A stretch of 64,000 nucleotides of DNA from Nephromyces sp. MM_2019 (lineage: Eukaryota; Apicomplexa; Aconoidasida; Nephromycida). Position 1 is the stretch's first letter. Each line of letters opens with the position of its first letter. The stretch lies in NCBI GenBank assembly GCA_015657535.1, contig JADHZB010000439.1, positions 525 to 64,524 of the forward strand, in the 5' to 3' direction. The notes beneath the pieces are model-generated. The model made no database searches. It was not told where the DNA came from and saw only the letters and a list, made by a program, of their open reading frames with translations. This document shows positions 1 to 12,465 of this stretch, piece by piece. Both the position numbers and the translations under genes were made by a program.

Positions 1-232
1 TATATATATATATATATATATATGGGTTGTGTGTTTATGTTTTATAAGTTGTGTTGTATTTTAATATGTATGGGTTGTGGGTGTGTGTGTAAGTGTGAGG
101 GTGTTATGTTGTATGTAAATATATGTGTATAGGTGAAAAAATTTAGATGTATGTGCTTGGGTGGTGTGTGTATTTTGGTGTGTGTGGGATGTAAATATGG
201 AGTCTAAATATTAGTGTGTATAAAATTTTTAC

Positions 233-316
233 CTCATCATCTTCTTCTTCATCTTCTGAACTTGAGTCAATTTGATTGTTATCAACCTATAAAAATGTGT
301 AAGTATATAGAGTGTA

Positions 317-355
<39 letters not shown>

Positions 356-1850
356 ACTATATAGAGTTGATTTTGATGAGTACACATTTAAAATATGTTT
401 ATATCTTAATTAAATATGAGATGTGTAACATTATACATAATACACAATACATCTAAATACAAATGAAAAAGTGTGTGTGTGTACTCATATATAATACACA
501 CACATACACGCATCAGTATAATAAAATTTATTAAATAAGACATCAAACCTTTTTATCTCTTGAAATAGCTTCAAATCCCATCGAATTTTGTACTAAGTTT
601 TGTTCTTCATCTGATAATTCTTTATTTGAATTCTGAATAATGTGTGTGTGTAAACACATTATTTAAATTATATATAAAATTTAGTGTGTATGTGTGTACA
701 CACATTATTTAAATTGTGTTTGTTTATACATAGCGTTTGATTTTTTAAAACTTATATAAATTCAATATATATATAAATAAAAAATTCTTACCAAATTGAT
801 GTTTGTAGCTCCAGTAGTTCCTATAAAAGAAAAAATTAAAAAATTATAACAAATATCTAATGTGTGTAGAATTATAAGAAATTGTGTGTGTGTGTGTAAA
901 TAAATTTATAATGTGCTTCTAAACTGATTTATTGTATGTGTTTAAATAATTTTATTTTGTGTGTAAACAAATAATTTGATCGTGTGTGTAAATAAATTTA
1001 TTATGTATGTGTAAATAAAGTTGATGTGTGTGTAAATAATTTTATTGGTTGTTGTGTAAATAAATAAATAATGATTATATTGTGTGTGCAAATGTTAGTA
1101 TATATATATATATACCAGAGTCAGTAGATTTGTGAATATCCATTGTACTTGTAATAATTTTTGTTTGATCATTGTCTAATTTGCTAACATCTTCAACAGA
1201 TTCATTGATACACCAATCCTAAATATGTGTGTATATAGTAGATATATAATTTAAGTGTGTATGTGTAATGTATATTATTTATGTGTGGGTATATAATTGT
1301 GTGTAAAACAGTACAATAAAAATTGAAAATATATACAATTTATACATAAACTTACCCTATACTTTTCACGAATAAAACGGCTAGAGTGTCGAAGGTGATA
1401 AGGGTCAAATGGAAATATTAATTCCAAAGGGTCTGTATGTATGTGCATGTGTGTATTTGTGTATATGTATGTATGTGTTTGTGTGTGTATGTATGTGTGT
1501 GTGTGTGTATGCATCTGTGTATGTGTGTATGTGCGTATATATATATATATATATATACCATAAAACAGGTTTATTACAAGAATTAACAAACAATGTTTGA
1601 AGTATTGTCATATAAATGTTTACAAGTGTAATTAGATTCTGTGTGTATAAATAAGTTGTGTAAGTTTTACATACCGAAAAGCCATAGAAGGTTATTAATT
1701 TGATTGTGTGTAAGCATATGAAGCTGCATTACAGACCCAAATAAATAAAAATCATATGAAATCATTAATAACTATTAGGGAAACTATAAATAGAGCTAAA
1801 AGGTACCACAATACCTATCTACAGATACACACACACACACACACATACAT

Positions 1851-1884
<34 letters not shown>

Positions 1885-4501
1885 ACACATACATGCATAC
1901 ACACACACACACACACACATACACATACATGCATACACACACACACACAAACACATGAATATACAAGTTATACTGTTTGTATTAAAATTATATATTTTTT
2001 TTTCAACATAATTATTACTTGTTGTGTAAAAAATTCATTATAGGCTGATAGTGATGGTTTCTTGAGGCAAGCCAATATAAATTGCCTATGTTTATACACA
2101 TGTACAGAAGTAAAATAGAGCTACTTTTGGAAATGTGTGACTAGTGATATTAAGTATATATACAAGTGATGTTTAAATAGTGTGTTTAGGTAATAGATTG
2201 ATATGTGTTTGTGTGTGTATATGTTATGTGTGTGCGTTTGTGTGTGTGTATGTTGTGTGTGTGTTGTATTGTTTTAATTAAATTTTTTCTAACTTTATTA
2301 TATTTGCTCGACAATTTGTCAGTGGTTTCAATTCGCTCTTTAAAATAGTTAGAAATGATTTATCATCTGTTAAATAAAGTTTAATTATAGTAAATAAATA
2401 TTGTCAATGTGTTTGATATATATCTATATAGTTATATGTATACTAAATGTGTGTGTGTGTAATAAATTGTGCGTAACTAAAGAGTAATAGTAAGATGTAA
2501 ATGATAGTATAATCTTACTATTATAAAATAAATCAATTCCCTTTTCATCTGATAGAAGTTGGTTCCCCTAAACAATTATATAATAATCAATATAGGTGTG
2601 TGTGTGTGAAATATTATAGTGTGTAGATATTATATTATATCTCATATTTGTTAGACTCTATATACTATACATCTTAAGTGTGTGTAATATAAAGATAAAT
2701 TATTTTATAAAATGAGATTATTATATTGTATTATGAAATAGATTAATTAAGGATGATGATAATCAATGTATTATACAGTGTTTAAATATATATATAATAT
2801 ATTAATGATATATAAAAAATATGTTCTACACACTATATTTGAATAATTAGGATTATATAAAATAATAGTTAAATAAATTTAATACTTACAAGATAACAAA
2901 ATATATAACATAAGGATTGACACACTGTATAAAAGAGGCTTAAACGACTTTCTGGGTTACCTGATATAATAAGTACACACACATATTTAATATATAACAA
3001 ACTTGAATTTTCAGATATATAGTTTGTTATCTATATTATGCACATAAACACGTACACATACATATATATATATATGTGTAAAGAATTTATAAACCCGAAT
3101 ATGTAAATTTTTATACATATTATACATACACACGCATATATATATATATATAATAATTATAAGAAATCAAAGGCTAGTGTGTAATTCTTTATCTATACAC
3201 ACAAAATTTTTTTTTTAATTTACGTATTAAATTAGAGGATGTTAATTCTGAATTTTTGGTTAAGAATTCCTGTAAATAGTGCGAAATAATTAATTTATAG
3301 ATGTTTTATTTACAAACACAATTAATATTACATCTATTTTATACATATGATTACCACAAGGTTGTATGCATTTCACACACAAAATTATATAAATTATATA
3401 TATATATTATTCAAAAATTAATAACTACATACAATTGTTAGCAATTTAAGTTATTTTTTATAACACTTTAAACATTAGGAGTATATATGTACACGCATAT
3501 AAATGCGTATATATAAAAAACATCCATAAAAAATTACACACGCATAAGTACACGCATAAATATACACAAATAAAAAGACATATATATATAAGCACACACA
3601 TGCAATACACACACACACAAAACACACAAATACACAAGACACACAATATACACAAGACACACAATATACACACATATATACACAATACACACAATATATA
3701 CACACAAATTAATTATAGGGTATTACATAATCTATTTGTGTATGGTTTGATGTCCTCCAATATACAACAAATTCATTCAAAAATTCGAGTAAATAACCAA
3801 AAGATTTTATAACAAAACGCATATCAATTGAACGACTTCGGCAGATAAATGAGGCTATATAACACACTGATAACCTTCTCTAAATATATATATATATATG
3901 TATATATATATATGTGTGTGTGTGTGTGGATTTGTGTGTGTGTGTGGATTTGTGTGTGTGTGTGGATTTGTGTGTGTGTGTGGATTTGTGTGTGTGTGTG
4001 TATTTGTGTGTGTGTGTATTTGTGTGTGTGTGTGTATTTGTGTATGTGTGTGTATTTGTGTGTGTGTGTGTATTTGTGTGTGTGTGTGTATGTGTATGTG
4101 TTGTAAAAATCTAAATAAAAATTGTTTAAAGAAATAAATAATTAAATGTGTTTAAGGTAGTATACCTCTAATATGGGCCTATATGGGTCAAATACATTTT
4201 CAAAGAGTGTTTGTAGAAATTTCTAAATTTAAGCAAAGTCATATGTAAAATGTGAAGCTGTGTGTGTGTGTGTGTATGTAATATAAATTTTCAAAAAGTT
4301 GTTTGTGTGTGTGTGTAACAAGAGTTCAGAAAGTTGTGTGTTTGTATAATACAAGTTTAGACAGTTGTGTGTATGTGTAAAATTATTTATAAAAATATTT
4401 TGAAATAACAAACTTGTGCCCAAAACGTTCTCAAATTAGCCAAATAGAAAAAGAGGAATTGTACATATTTTGATCTGTAAGTACACATGTATATATATTT
4501 T

Positions 4502-4532
<31 letters not shown>

Positions 4533-6296
4533 ATGTGTGTATATAATTTCAATGTGTGAGTACATAATTTTTGTGTGTAAATTGATGTTTGAATACTTTT
4601 TGTGTATGTGAACATTTGTGGTGTGTGTGTGTATTTGGACTTATAATAAATCATATATATATTGTACCTGTGTACTTGTAATACAACTTCATTAAATGTA
4701 TGATATAATTCAGCAACTAAAACATCTGCTATTGTAATACATAATGCTGTGTCTTGTGTGTGTGTGTTTGTGTGATGATTTGAATTGATATCATCAATTA
4801 TACCCTCATTTAATGTGTGTGTGTGTGTATCTGAAATTTCTTTTAATGTTTCAATTTCATTATCAAAATATGGCTTGTATATGTGTTCATCAGCTTTAAC
4901 TAGGTTGTATTTATTGAGCTCCATTTGTAAGTATTCAAACATTAGACACATGAGTGCATCTAATAACATATAGTGTGTAATGTATACAGTGCGTGTAATA
5001 ATGTGTAGTGTGTGTAATAATGTGTAGTGTGTGTAATAATGTGTAGTGTGTGTAATAATGTGTAGTGTGGGCAATGTGTTTAATAATGTATAGTGTGTGT
5101 AATGTTGTGTAGTGTGTGTAGTAATGTGTAGTATTTTCTAGTAGTGTGTAATGATGTAGAATGAGTGTTGAAATGTTAAGTGTTTGATTATTTTATATGG
5201 AGATATTATAAAAATTATCCAATATAGCATAATGTGTATACATATATAAAAATAAATTTAAAGGTGTTTGGGATAGCATATATATATGTACAAACATAAA
5301 TATAAGTAAATACCTATATTATACAAACAATAATAAGTAAACATACATATACACACACACATATGAAAATTAAATCATTTACCTAATTTTTGAGCAACGT
5401 GGTTGATATCTTCTTCTGAGCGAATTTTTGCGTACATCTCACTCAGCCAATTTTGATTACCTAATGTGTAAGAAGGGGATGATGAATAATATTATATTAT
5501 TATCATAAATGTTTGTTGATTCGTGTGTGTATGTGTGTGTGTGTGTGTACGTGTGTGTGTGTGGGTGGGTGTGAGTTCATAAATATGATATTTGGATAAT
5601 ATACTGGTTTTGAATAGTATATATATAAATATATGTGTGTATGTGTGTGTATGTATGTTTATGGGTAGATTAAATAATAGAGGTTATAGGATCTCAAAGC
5701 TTGAAAATATAAATGTGTGTATAAGTACCCAAGATCTCATTAATTTTCTTAGCCTCAAGTGTCCCCTTATTTATTTCTTGTGCTAGTAATTTAAGTTGCT
5801 CTTTCTATAGATAGACACACACACAAATACACACACAAGCACAATAAATACAAATTTTACACATTATTTAGATTGATAAATAAATTGTTTATATTAATAA
5901 ATGCATTATTTATGACAATAAACATATTATTAAGGTTAAAAAACACATTGTTTTGCTTAAGTATGTGTGTATACATTTACAAACAAACAAATCCAATATA
6001 TATTTAGAAAATATGTGTATACACACAAACAAACTAATCAGGTGTACTTCTAAAAATGGTGTGTATGCAGACTCCACACACATTATGAATATTTGAAACT
6101 TTGAGTATTAAAATTAATATGTGTCAAACCTTCCAAATTTCCATTTGCTCGATATCTATACTATTTGGATCAGCCTATAATATTCAAATAAATACATATA
6201 TATGTATATAATATTAATATATATATGTATTCATACACATAGACACATAGATACATATTTATTAATATATATATATATACATACACACACACACAT

Positions 6297-6353
<57 letters not shown>

Positions 6354-6474
6354 CACACACACACACACATGCCTATTAATTGAGATATATGTATGTGTAT
6401 ACAAACTATACGTACTTACATGCACCAAATAAACATGTACACATATGCACACATATTTATTAAAATATATCGAA

Positions 6475-6514
<40 letters not shown>

Positions 6515-7479
6515 ACATGTGTGTAAGTATCTGTGTGTGCGTGTAAATATATATTTATAATAATTATTATTATATTAACACTTACAAATTTGATTTCAGC
6601 GTCAAAATGTGTGAGTTGTGTTATTATAATTTTTAATATCTTCATCCTTAGCTATCCAAAATAAAATATAAAACTTATTAAGTGAAATGTGTGTAAAATT
6701 TGCAATGTGTTTTGCGTGTGTATGAGTGTGTGGGTGTGTGTATGTGGGTGTGTTTGTGTGTTTGTGTGCAGGTGTGATGTATGTGTGAGTGTGTGTGTGT
6801 GTGTGTGCTTGTGTATATGTGTGTGCGTGTGTGTGAATGTGTTTGTGTGTGTGTCAGTGTGTGAAGGTGTGTGTGTGTGTGTAAATTAGTAAACATACTT
6901 CTGGTATAGATTTAGCAAGCCAAAGTAAGGCCTTTGTATAGCCAGTGACTATATCAATAGAGGTACGTGATGTTGGGTAAGCCTCTTTGAGTTCATTGAT
7001 AAGTGTGTGTAAACAACTTGGTGAGAATGCATACATCTGAATGCAAATAATTTGAAGTGTGAGGGATGTAAATGTGTAAATAAAAATGTGTAAAAGGAAA
7101 TGAATAAAATTAAAAGTGTTAAATAATATATGCAAATAACATGTGTAAAAAATTATGTATATATACACACATTGTTGGATAACTATCGTGACTTCTGTAA
7201 GTATTTCTATTGTGTAAAAAGTATAAGATCAATTGTATGTGTGTGTGTATGTGTATGTAAAGTTTGTGTGTATGTGTATGTAAAGTTTGTGTGTATGTGT
7301 AAGTATGTATGTATGCTGATTACATGACTATATTATATATGAATAACTTAATAAATATCTATAATTAACCTTCTTAATAGTTTCACACACTTTTATACGA
7401 GCTAGGTCTTCTTTATCAGGTAGTTTTTCTACACATCTTATATAACTAAAATCTTCAGTCGGTAATCCTGATTAATATA

Positions 7480-7510
<31 letters not shown>

Positions 7511-9804
7511 GGTTGTTTGTGTATGTGTGAGAGTGTAATAAAAGGTTATATTCAATAAATCACATATTAATGAGTAGTAACACATATGCACATAATTATA
7601 CACATTTTATAATAGAAAAATGTATAAATTAGATATTGGGAGATACACGCTATGAGTTATTGAGGATTTAGTGTCAAGATATAGTGTATAACAGAAAATG
7701 TGTATTATTTAATGTGTGAATAAACACAAAATATAACATCCTAAGTATATAAATTTTTATGTATTTAATATGTATGTATTTATATATTTTATTTATGTAT
7801 AAAATGTATGTATAACCATTTTTCTTTTTTATAAAAAATGTACGTGTGTTACGAAATTGTGAATTTTTGTGGTATGAAACAAAAATGTTTTCCAGCCCTG
7901 AAAAATTTTTAAAATAATAAACGGGTATATACATTGTGCATGTGTGTGTATGTGTGTATGTATGTGTGAATGTGTGTATATGTGTGTGAATGTGTGTATA
8001 TGTGTGTGTATGTGTGAATGTATTGTGTGTGCGTGTGTGTGTGTGTATGTGTGTGTGTACATTGAATATATATATATATTATTCCATTTATTTTATTATC
8101 AAGATTAACCTTCTAATTTAGATGAGGCCTTAGGGTGATAAGATAATAAGCTTTTAACTAATTCAAAATCATTTCCTTCTAAATAGGTTCCTTCTTCTAC
8201 ACACAATATGTATATGATTTTCATATATGAACATATATGCATCTTTATGTGTGTGAGTATAAACACATATTGTAATAATGTGTTTAGAATGAATTTTAAA
8301 GCATGTGTGTGTATAAATCATTTTTAACAACGATTTATTTAACCTTTTTGATATATAATATTTCTCAAACGATGCCTCAATGATTCTTTATTTTTAAATT
8401 TATATTTTCCAAGTGTAACAAGATATATATCTTGAGCTTTATCAACTAAATTTTCATTCCTGTGAAATATATGTTATAAAAATTTGTATAAATTTGAACA
8501 CTGTTAGTATGTGTTTGTGTGCGTATTTATGTAAATGAGATAATTATTTAATGAATTCAAAATATATATATGTAAATTAGAGAAAATTGTTCTAAATGTG
8601 TGTGTGTAACTTAGATGATGTATTTTTAAGAGATGTGTGTAAATTAGGGAAAATAATTGTGTTTATGTGTCAATTAGGTAATGTATTTTTAAGAGATGTG
8701 TGTAAATTAGAGTAAATAATTTTGTGTGTTTGTAAAACTTACCTAGATCTCAAATCTTTGATTAATACACACATAATTACATCAAATAGGTGTCCATATA
8801 AACAAGATAAGTCTGTACAAATATTTTGAAATTCATTTATTTCATTTTCAGTGGCTAAGGCCCAACAAAACGATGATAATATAGACTCTGTATTTGTGTA
8901 TGTAATTGTTGAGTTATTACGATGATTTTGAACCGTTTCTACTAGGTTTCTAGCCAGCCTATAAGTCAATTTTGTGTTTGTTTATGAGTGTGCTTGCTTA
9001 TAAGACAGTTTGTGTATATGTATGTGTGTATGTGTGTGTGTATGCTTGTTCATATGTGTGTATAAATATTTATTGAAAATGTATATATAGTTTTGATGTG
9101 TGTACACAGATTAATTGATTGATGTTTGATATTAAAATTAGAGTAAATAATTGGCATATAAAAGTGATATAAAGTAATTATAATAGTGAATATAAAATAG
9201 ATATAACTCGTAATTTTTGGAAACAAAAATATGTATATATAAAAACATTAAAAATTGTTTAAAATTCATAGAAATTGGATGTATTTTTGAAATAAATGTG
9301 CGTGTGTATAAATTATCTTATAATAATATGAAAAATTGGATAACTTAAATAAATGGGCTAAATAAAAAATCAAAATGAAAAAAGCAAAATTTTTGAGAAA
9401 TGTGTATACAATAAAATGAATGTTTATGTTTTATCATTCTTCATACCCTTCACACACATACACACATATGTGTCTATATAAAGATATTATCTAAAGCATA
9501 ATATAAAATGAATGTGGATGTAAAAGTAGATATATGTAATTATCTAATTAATTTTTTTTATCATTCCTCTAAACACCTCGCATAAATACACATATACATA
9601 TATGTATACATACTATCTAAGATATAATATGAAATAAATGTGTGTATATAGATAAATTATGTAATTCAACTTTGCCGACATACCTCATACATATATATAT
9701 ATATATATATAATATCTAAAACATATTATAAAATGAATGTGTGTAGATATATGTAATTGCATAATTGATATTTACCTTAAGGGTTCACTATTTATTGACA
9801 CCAT
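233..9804 (-). CDS. RRN3: RNA polymerase I initiation factor RRN3 (TIF-IA) with an inserted DUF3223 domain; 26 exons seen, 3' end off the window
   Basis: RRN3 bridges RNA polymerase I to the promoter-bound core factor and so controls rRNA synthesis. Exons, in transcript order: 9776-9804, 8743-8958, 8344-8459, 8110-8196, 7817-7897, 7370-7467, 6899-7036, 6586-6651, 6130-6174, 5729-5804, 5383-5460, 4668-4959, 4414-4474, 4166-4222, 3727-3879, 3224-3269, 2890-2960, 2519-2567, 2294-2366, 2019-2085, 1675-1723, 1356-1432, 1116-1218, 792-820, 549-632, 233-286. All have GT-AG borders, every phase agrees, and they sum to 2295 nt (765 codons) with no stop. Family matches include [47 protein letters not shown] and the hallmark [13 protein letters not shown]. 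The last visible exon is acidic (EDEEEDDE), as in RRN3 tails. The start is the ATG of a 29-nt first exon. The stop lies beyond the left edge or in an exon I could not find below 233. Splice sites are inferred, and the smallest exons (792-820, 3224-3269) are the least certain. Confidence 0.85.
3914..4101. repeat. TG-based minisatellite with GGATTT interruptions
   Basis: A tandem array of 18-20 bp units, each a run of TG followed by GATT. Four units carry GGATTT; later units carry GTATTT. It lies within the RRN3 intron between exons 4166-4222 and 3727-3879. Translations of either strand give only Cys-Val or His-Thr repeats, so the array is not coding. Confidence 0.9.
4988..5140. repeat. 19-bp tandem repeat in an RRN3 intron
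   Basis: About six to eight copies of a 19-bp unit, gtgtgtaataatgtgtagt, nearly perfect at the left end and decaying to the right. It lies immediately 5' (transcript sense) of the 292-nt exon 4668-4959. Confidence 0.9.
7243..7310. repeat. Short tandem repeat, about 23-bp unit
   Basis: About three copies of a unit containing tatgtgtatgtaaagtttgt lie in the RRN3 intron between exons 7370-7467 and 6899-7036. Confidence 0.8.
7370..8459 (-). other. DUF3223/DCL-type domain encoded inside the RRN3 gene
   Basis: Exons 8344-8459, 8110-8196, 7817-7897 and 7370-7467 join in phase to encode about 90 residues. They look like the DUF3223 domain of plant DCL proteins and of the C-terminal tail of the plant Pol V large subunit. 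The order of conserved pieces is the same: a helix ([11 protein letters not shown]), then [13 protein letters not shown], then [13 protein letters not shown], then [12 protein letters not shown], and finally EDFSYIRC. The glycine after the HP helix, the FF-I strand and the DFSY...C ending are the features I rely on. Exon 7370-7467 carries both the end of this domain and the start of the next RRN3 helix (VCETIKK, continued by MYAFSPSC in the next exon), which ties the two domains into one transcript. In plants DCL is known for a role in plastid rRNA processing. What the domain does here is unknown. Confidence 0.8.
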
Positions 9805-12465
9805 GTTAATGTTGAGTTTCCAATTAAAAAATTTTTATATAAAATTAGTAAGTAATTTAAATAAACATTGAAAACTTTGGTTTATTATTTACACACAAAT
9901 TGTTGTTTTTATTATATAGGGGTAAACTAAAGCTTTTAGCACATATGGCCAATCACTATCAATATATAAGTATATATATATATATAATAATTGTATGTGT
10001 ATATGCTTGTTTATAATTATGTGTGTATATGTAAGTTTATACTATGATTATATGTGTATACGTTTGTTGTATGATTATGTGTGCATCTGTTTGTTTTATG
10101 ATTGTGTATGTGAATGCCGGTTTTATGATTGTGTGAGTATGTGTTTCTTATATAATTGTGTGTGAATGTATTTGTTTTATGATTGTATATATTGTATATG
10201 ATTGTCTGTATATATATAGTATATAAGTTTTATGGTCCATGTATATATAATTTATGTTTTACGATTGATGTATATGTATAATGAATATTTATGCTTTATG
10301 ATTTAGGTGTGTGTATATAATATCCAAAATGATGTGAAGTCATTCTCAAGTAAGTTGAGAGGATATATATAGTTGTTATTATATATTGTTCAAATCAGTT
10401 ATTTCCCTATGTCAAACAATAGATATAACATTATGAATAATTTGTTAGTTTATGTATGTACACTTTATTCAATAATAACCTTACAAATTTGTTATAATGA
10501 GAGAGTGCTGTTATATCCTTTAACATAACAAGCAGTGATTTGATTAGATTCGTTGATTGAATGAGAAGTCTATGGATATATATATGAGTATGTGTGTGTT
10601 AATTAAAGAACGGCTAGAGAGTCGGTGTATATAAGAAGGAATAACTGTGATGATGAAGGGTATATGGTACTTGTTAAAAGGAGTAATTGTGTATCTTCAT
10701 ATATACACTATTTACTCATGTACAAACTATATATAAATTTTAAGTTTTGGGTTGATGATGATGTTAAATAAATATAAATACATATTATTATTTGTTATCA
10801 TTTGTTATTATTTGTTGTTTGTTATTGTTATTTGTTGCTTTTTGTTGGTGTTGGTTAGTAATATATACAATAAAGTTATAAGCGTAGTAATTGTAAATGT
10901 GTAGTTAAACGATTAACTTAAAGAAATCAATTGTATAATCAATTGTATTAAACCTAAATTGATAGATATACCCCTTTTTACCTATTTTAGATATATATAT
11001 ATATATATTAGTGTGCAAGATTGTTGAATAAAACCTGTTTATAACAACATTCCTTATATCTTTAATTGATATGTGTATATAAAAATTGTAAACTAAATAT
11101 TTAATATAATATATATATTTATTTTATATAATTTTCATTACTTATATGTATTTCTTTCGTTATTTATATATATATGATTAAAGATGACAACTATACATAT
11201 ATAATGTAATATAATAACTCAATTTTGAACAATTATATTTGTTCCATATAAATTTAGTAGTGTATTAAAATTTCACCTATACACAAACAAATTGTTAATC
11301 TTTTATAAATTAACATTGACTTTAATATAGGTTATTACATCTTTAGCAAGTTAACCGTTTTAAAATATAAAAAAAATATTTAAATTTGATTATAATATAA
11401 TATTATTGAAATAAAATTTTAATAAAACTTAAGGGCTTATAAAACTAACTTTTTAAAATAAATACAAATAGGAAACCAATTAAAGCTTAGTAAAAGTTTT
11501 GTTGTTTGTATTTAATTCTTTCAAAAATAATAAAATTTATTATATATTATTATTTTTTACATTTATAAATTAATTAAAAAAAAATGAGTAAAATTTGACA
11601 TGTTTAAAATTCGATTAAAAATGTCTAAAAAAGTTTACCTAAAATCTACCGATAAAAATTTTTTAAAATTAAATTTAACTGCTTTATAAAAAATGTTTCT
11701 ACATTTGGAAACATAAATAAAACTTCTTAAAGCAATCATTACTTGGAAAAATTTTAGAAAAAAAAAGTTATTTGTATTTAAGTTTAATAAAACGTAATTT
11801 CAGTGTCATTTAATGTGTGCTTAGTAATTACATATTTCATTTCATATATATACTCAACACATAAAAAGTCAACTTGAATCCAAAAGATGTATATATAAGA
11901 GCATAAAAAAAGGAATGTTTTTTCAGTGAATATCATTTGTGTTAATCAATTTATATTTTCATTGGGTGAATGCTACACATATATCTGTAACCTTATTTAC
12001 ATTATATGTATTAGCGTAAATTAATTATTTCTCAAATTAAAAATATTCTTATTGGAACACTACTACAACATTACTCACTTTACTTATCTAAAAAAGATTA
12101 TGTTACCTATGTTATCAAATCAAGGTTATATGTGTTAGACATTTTTATCAATAAAAGTTGTTAGTAGGACCAATGCTCTTGTTTTGTATTATGATTTTGG
12201 CTTTGACAAATTCTAAAATGACAACTCTTAATAAACACTGTGGATTTGTTGATTAGACTCTTCATTCATTTCCTTCCGAAATCCGCTCTATTAGTCATAG
12301 TTTCCATCAATTTGTTTAAGTATTTTCATATACTTGTCAGTTCTTTCCTCCAATGTGAGATTTTTATTACCTTTTATATAATTTCATTTGTAAAATTTTC
12401 AGTGGGTAAGTGGGAATTTATACAGTTAATACCAAATAGGGTTGAACTTGATCAGATTAAGAATC
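9805..12465. other. Intergenic region between RRN3 and the secreted coiled-coil gene
   Basis: No coding region is supported. The first 550 bp still carry TG and TA tracts. A patch at about 10780-10860 repeats variants of TTTGTTAT. From about 11.0 kb the sequence is plain AT-rich. Because RRN3 starts at 9804 on the minus strand, its promoter should lie just to the right of that point, but I see no recognisable motif. Confidence 0.6.

Larger units (their letters stand above)
1..10350. repeat. Dinucleotide-repeat island (TG/CA and TA) filling the RRN3 introns
   Basis: Nearly every intron of RRN3 holds tracts of TG, CA or TA. On the + strand, TG tracts are at about 1437-1531, 3914-4101, 5522-5573, 6716-6882, 7480-7511 and 7936-8060. 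CA tracts are at about 1826-1948, 3600-3705 and 6274-6370. TA tracts are at 1-23, 319-352, 1539-1556, 4503-4532, 6478-6512 and 9683-9712. TG dominates on the + strand, so CA dominates in the RRN3 transcript. The density falls away between about 10.1 and 10.35 kb, just upstream of the RRN3 start codon. Confidence 0.95.

Noticed and set aside
1..130. Telomere or subtelomere suggested by TG-rich sequence at the left edge
   Set aside because: No TTTAGGG-type or other regular telomeric unit is present. The repeats are dinucleotides within and beside RRN3 introns.
1557..1650. Possible additional RRN3 exon (reads [15 protein letters not shown] on the minus strand)
   Set aside because: It would need a 36-bp intron and breaks the phase. 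Exon 1675-1723 joins directly to 1356-1432 in phase and matches the family spacing before FPFDP.
1275..2043. Open frames rich in His-Thr, Tyr-Ile or Cys-Val across the TG/CA tracts
   Set aside because: They are translations of dinucleotide repeats. Real RRN3 exons in this span (1356-1432, 1675-1723, 2019-2085) are short and lie between the repeats.
3849..4137. Three overlapping plus-strand frames of Cys-Val repeats
   Set aside because: All come from the TG minisatellite, and all three frames are open only because of the repeat.
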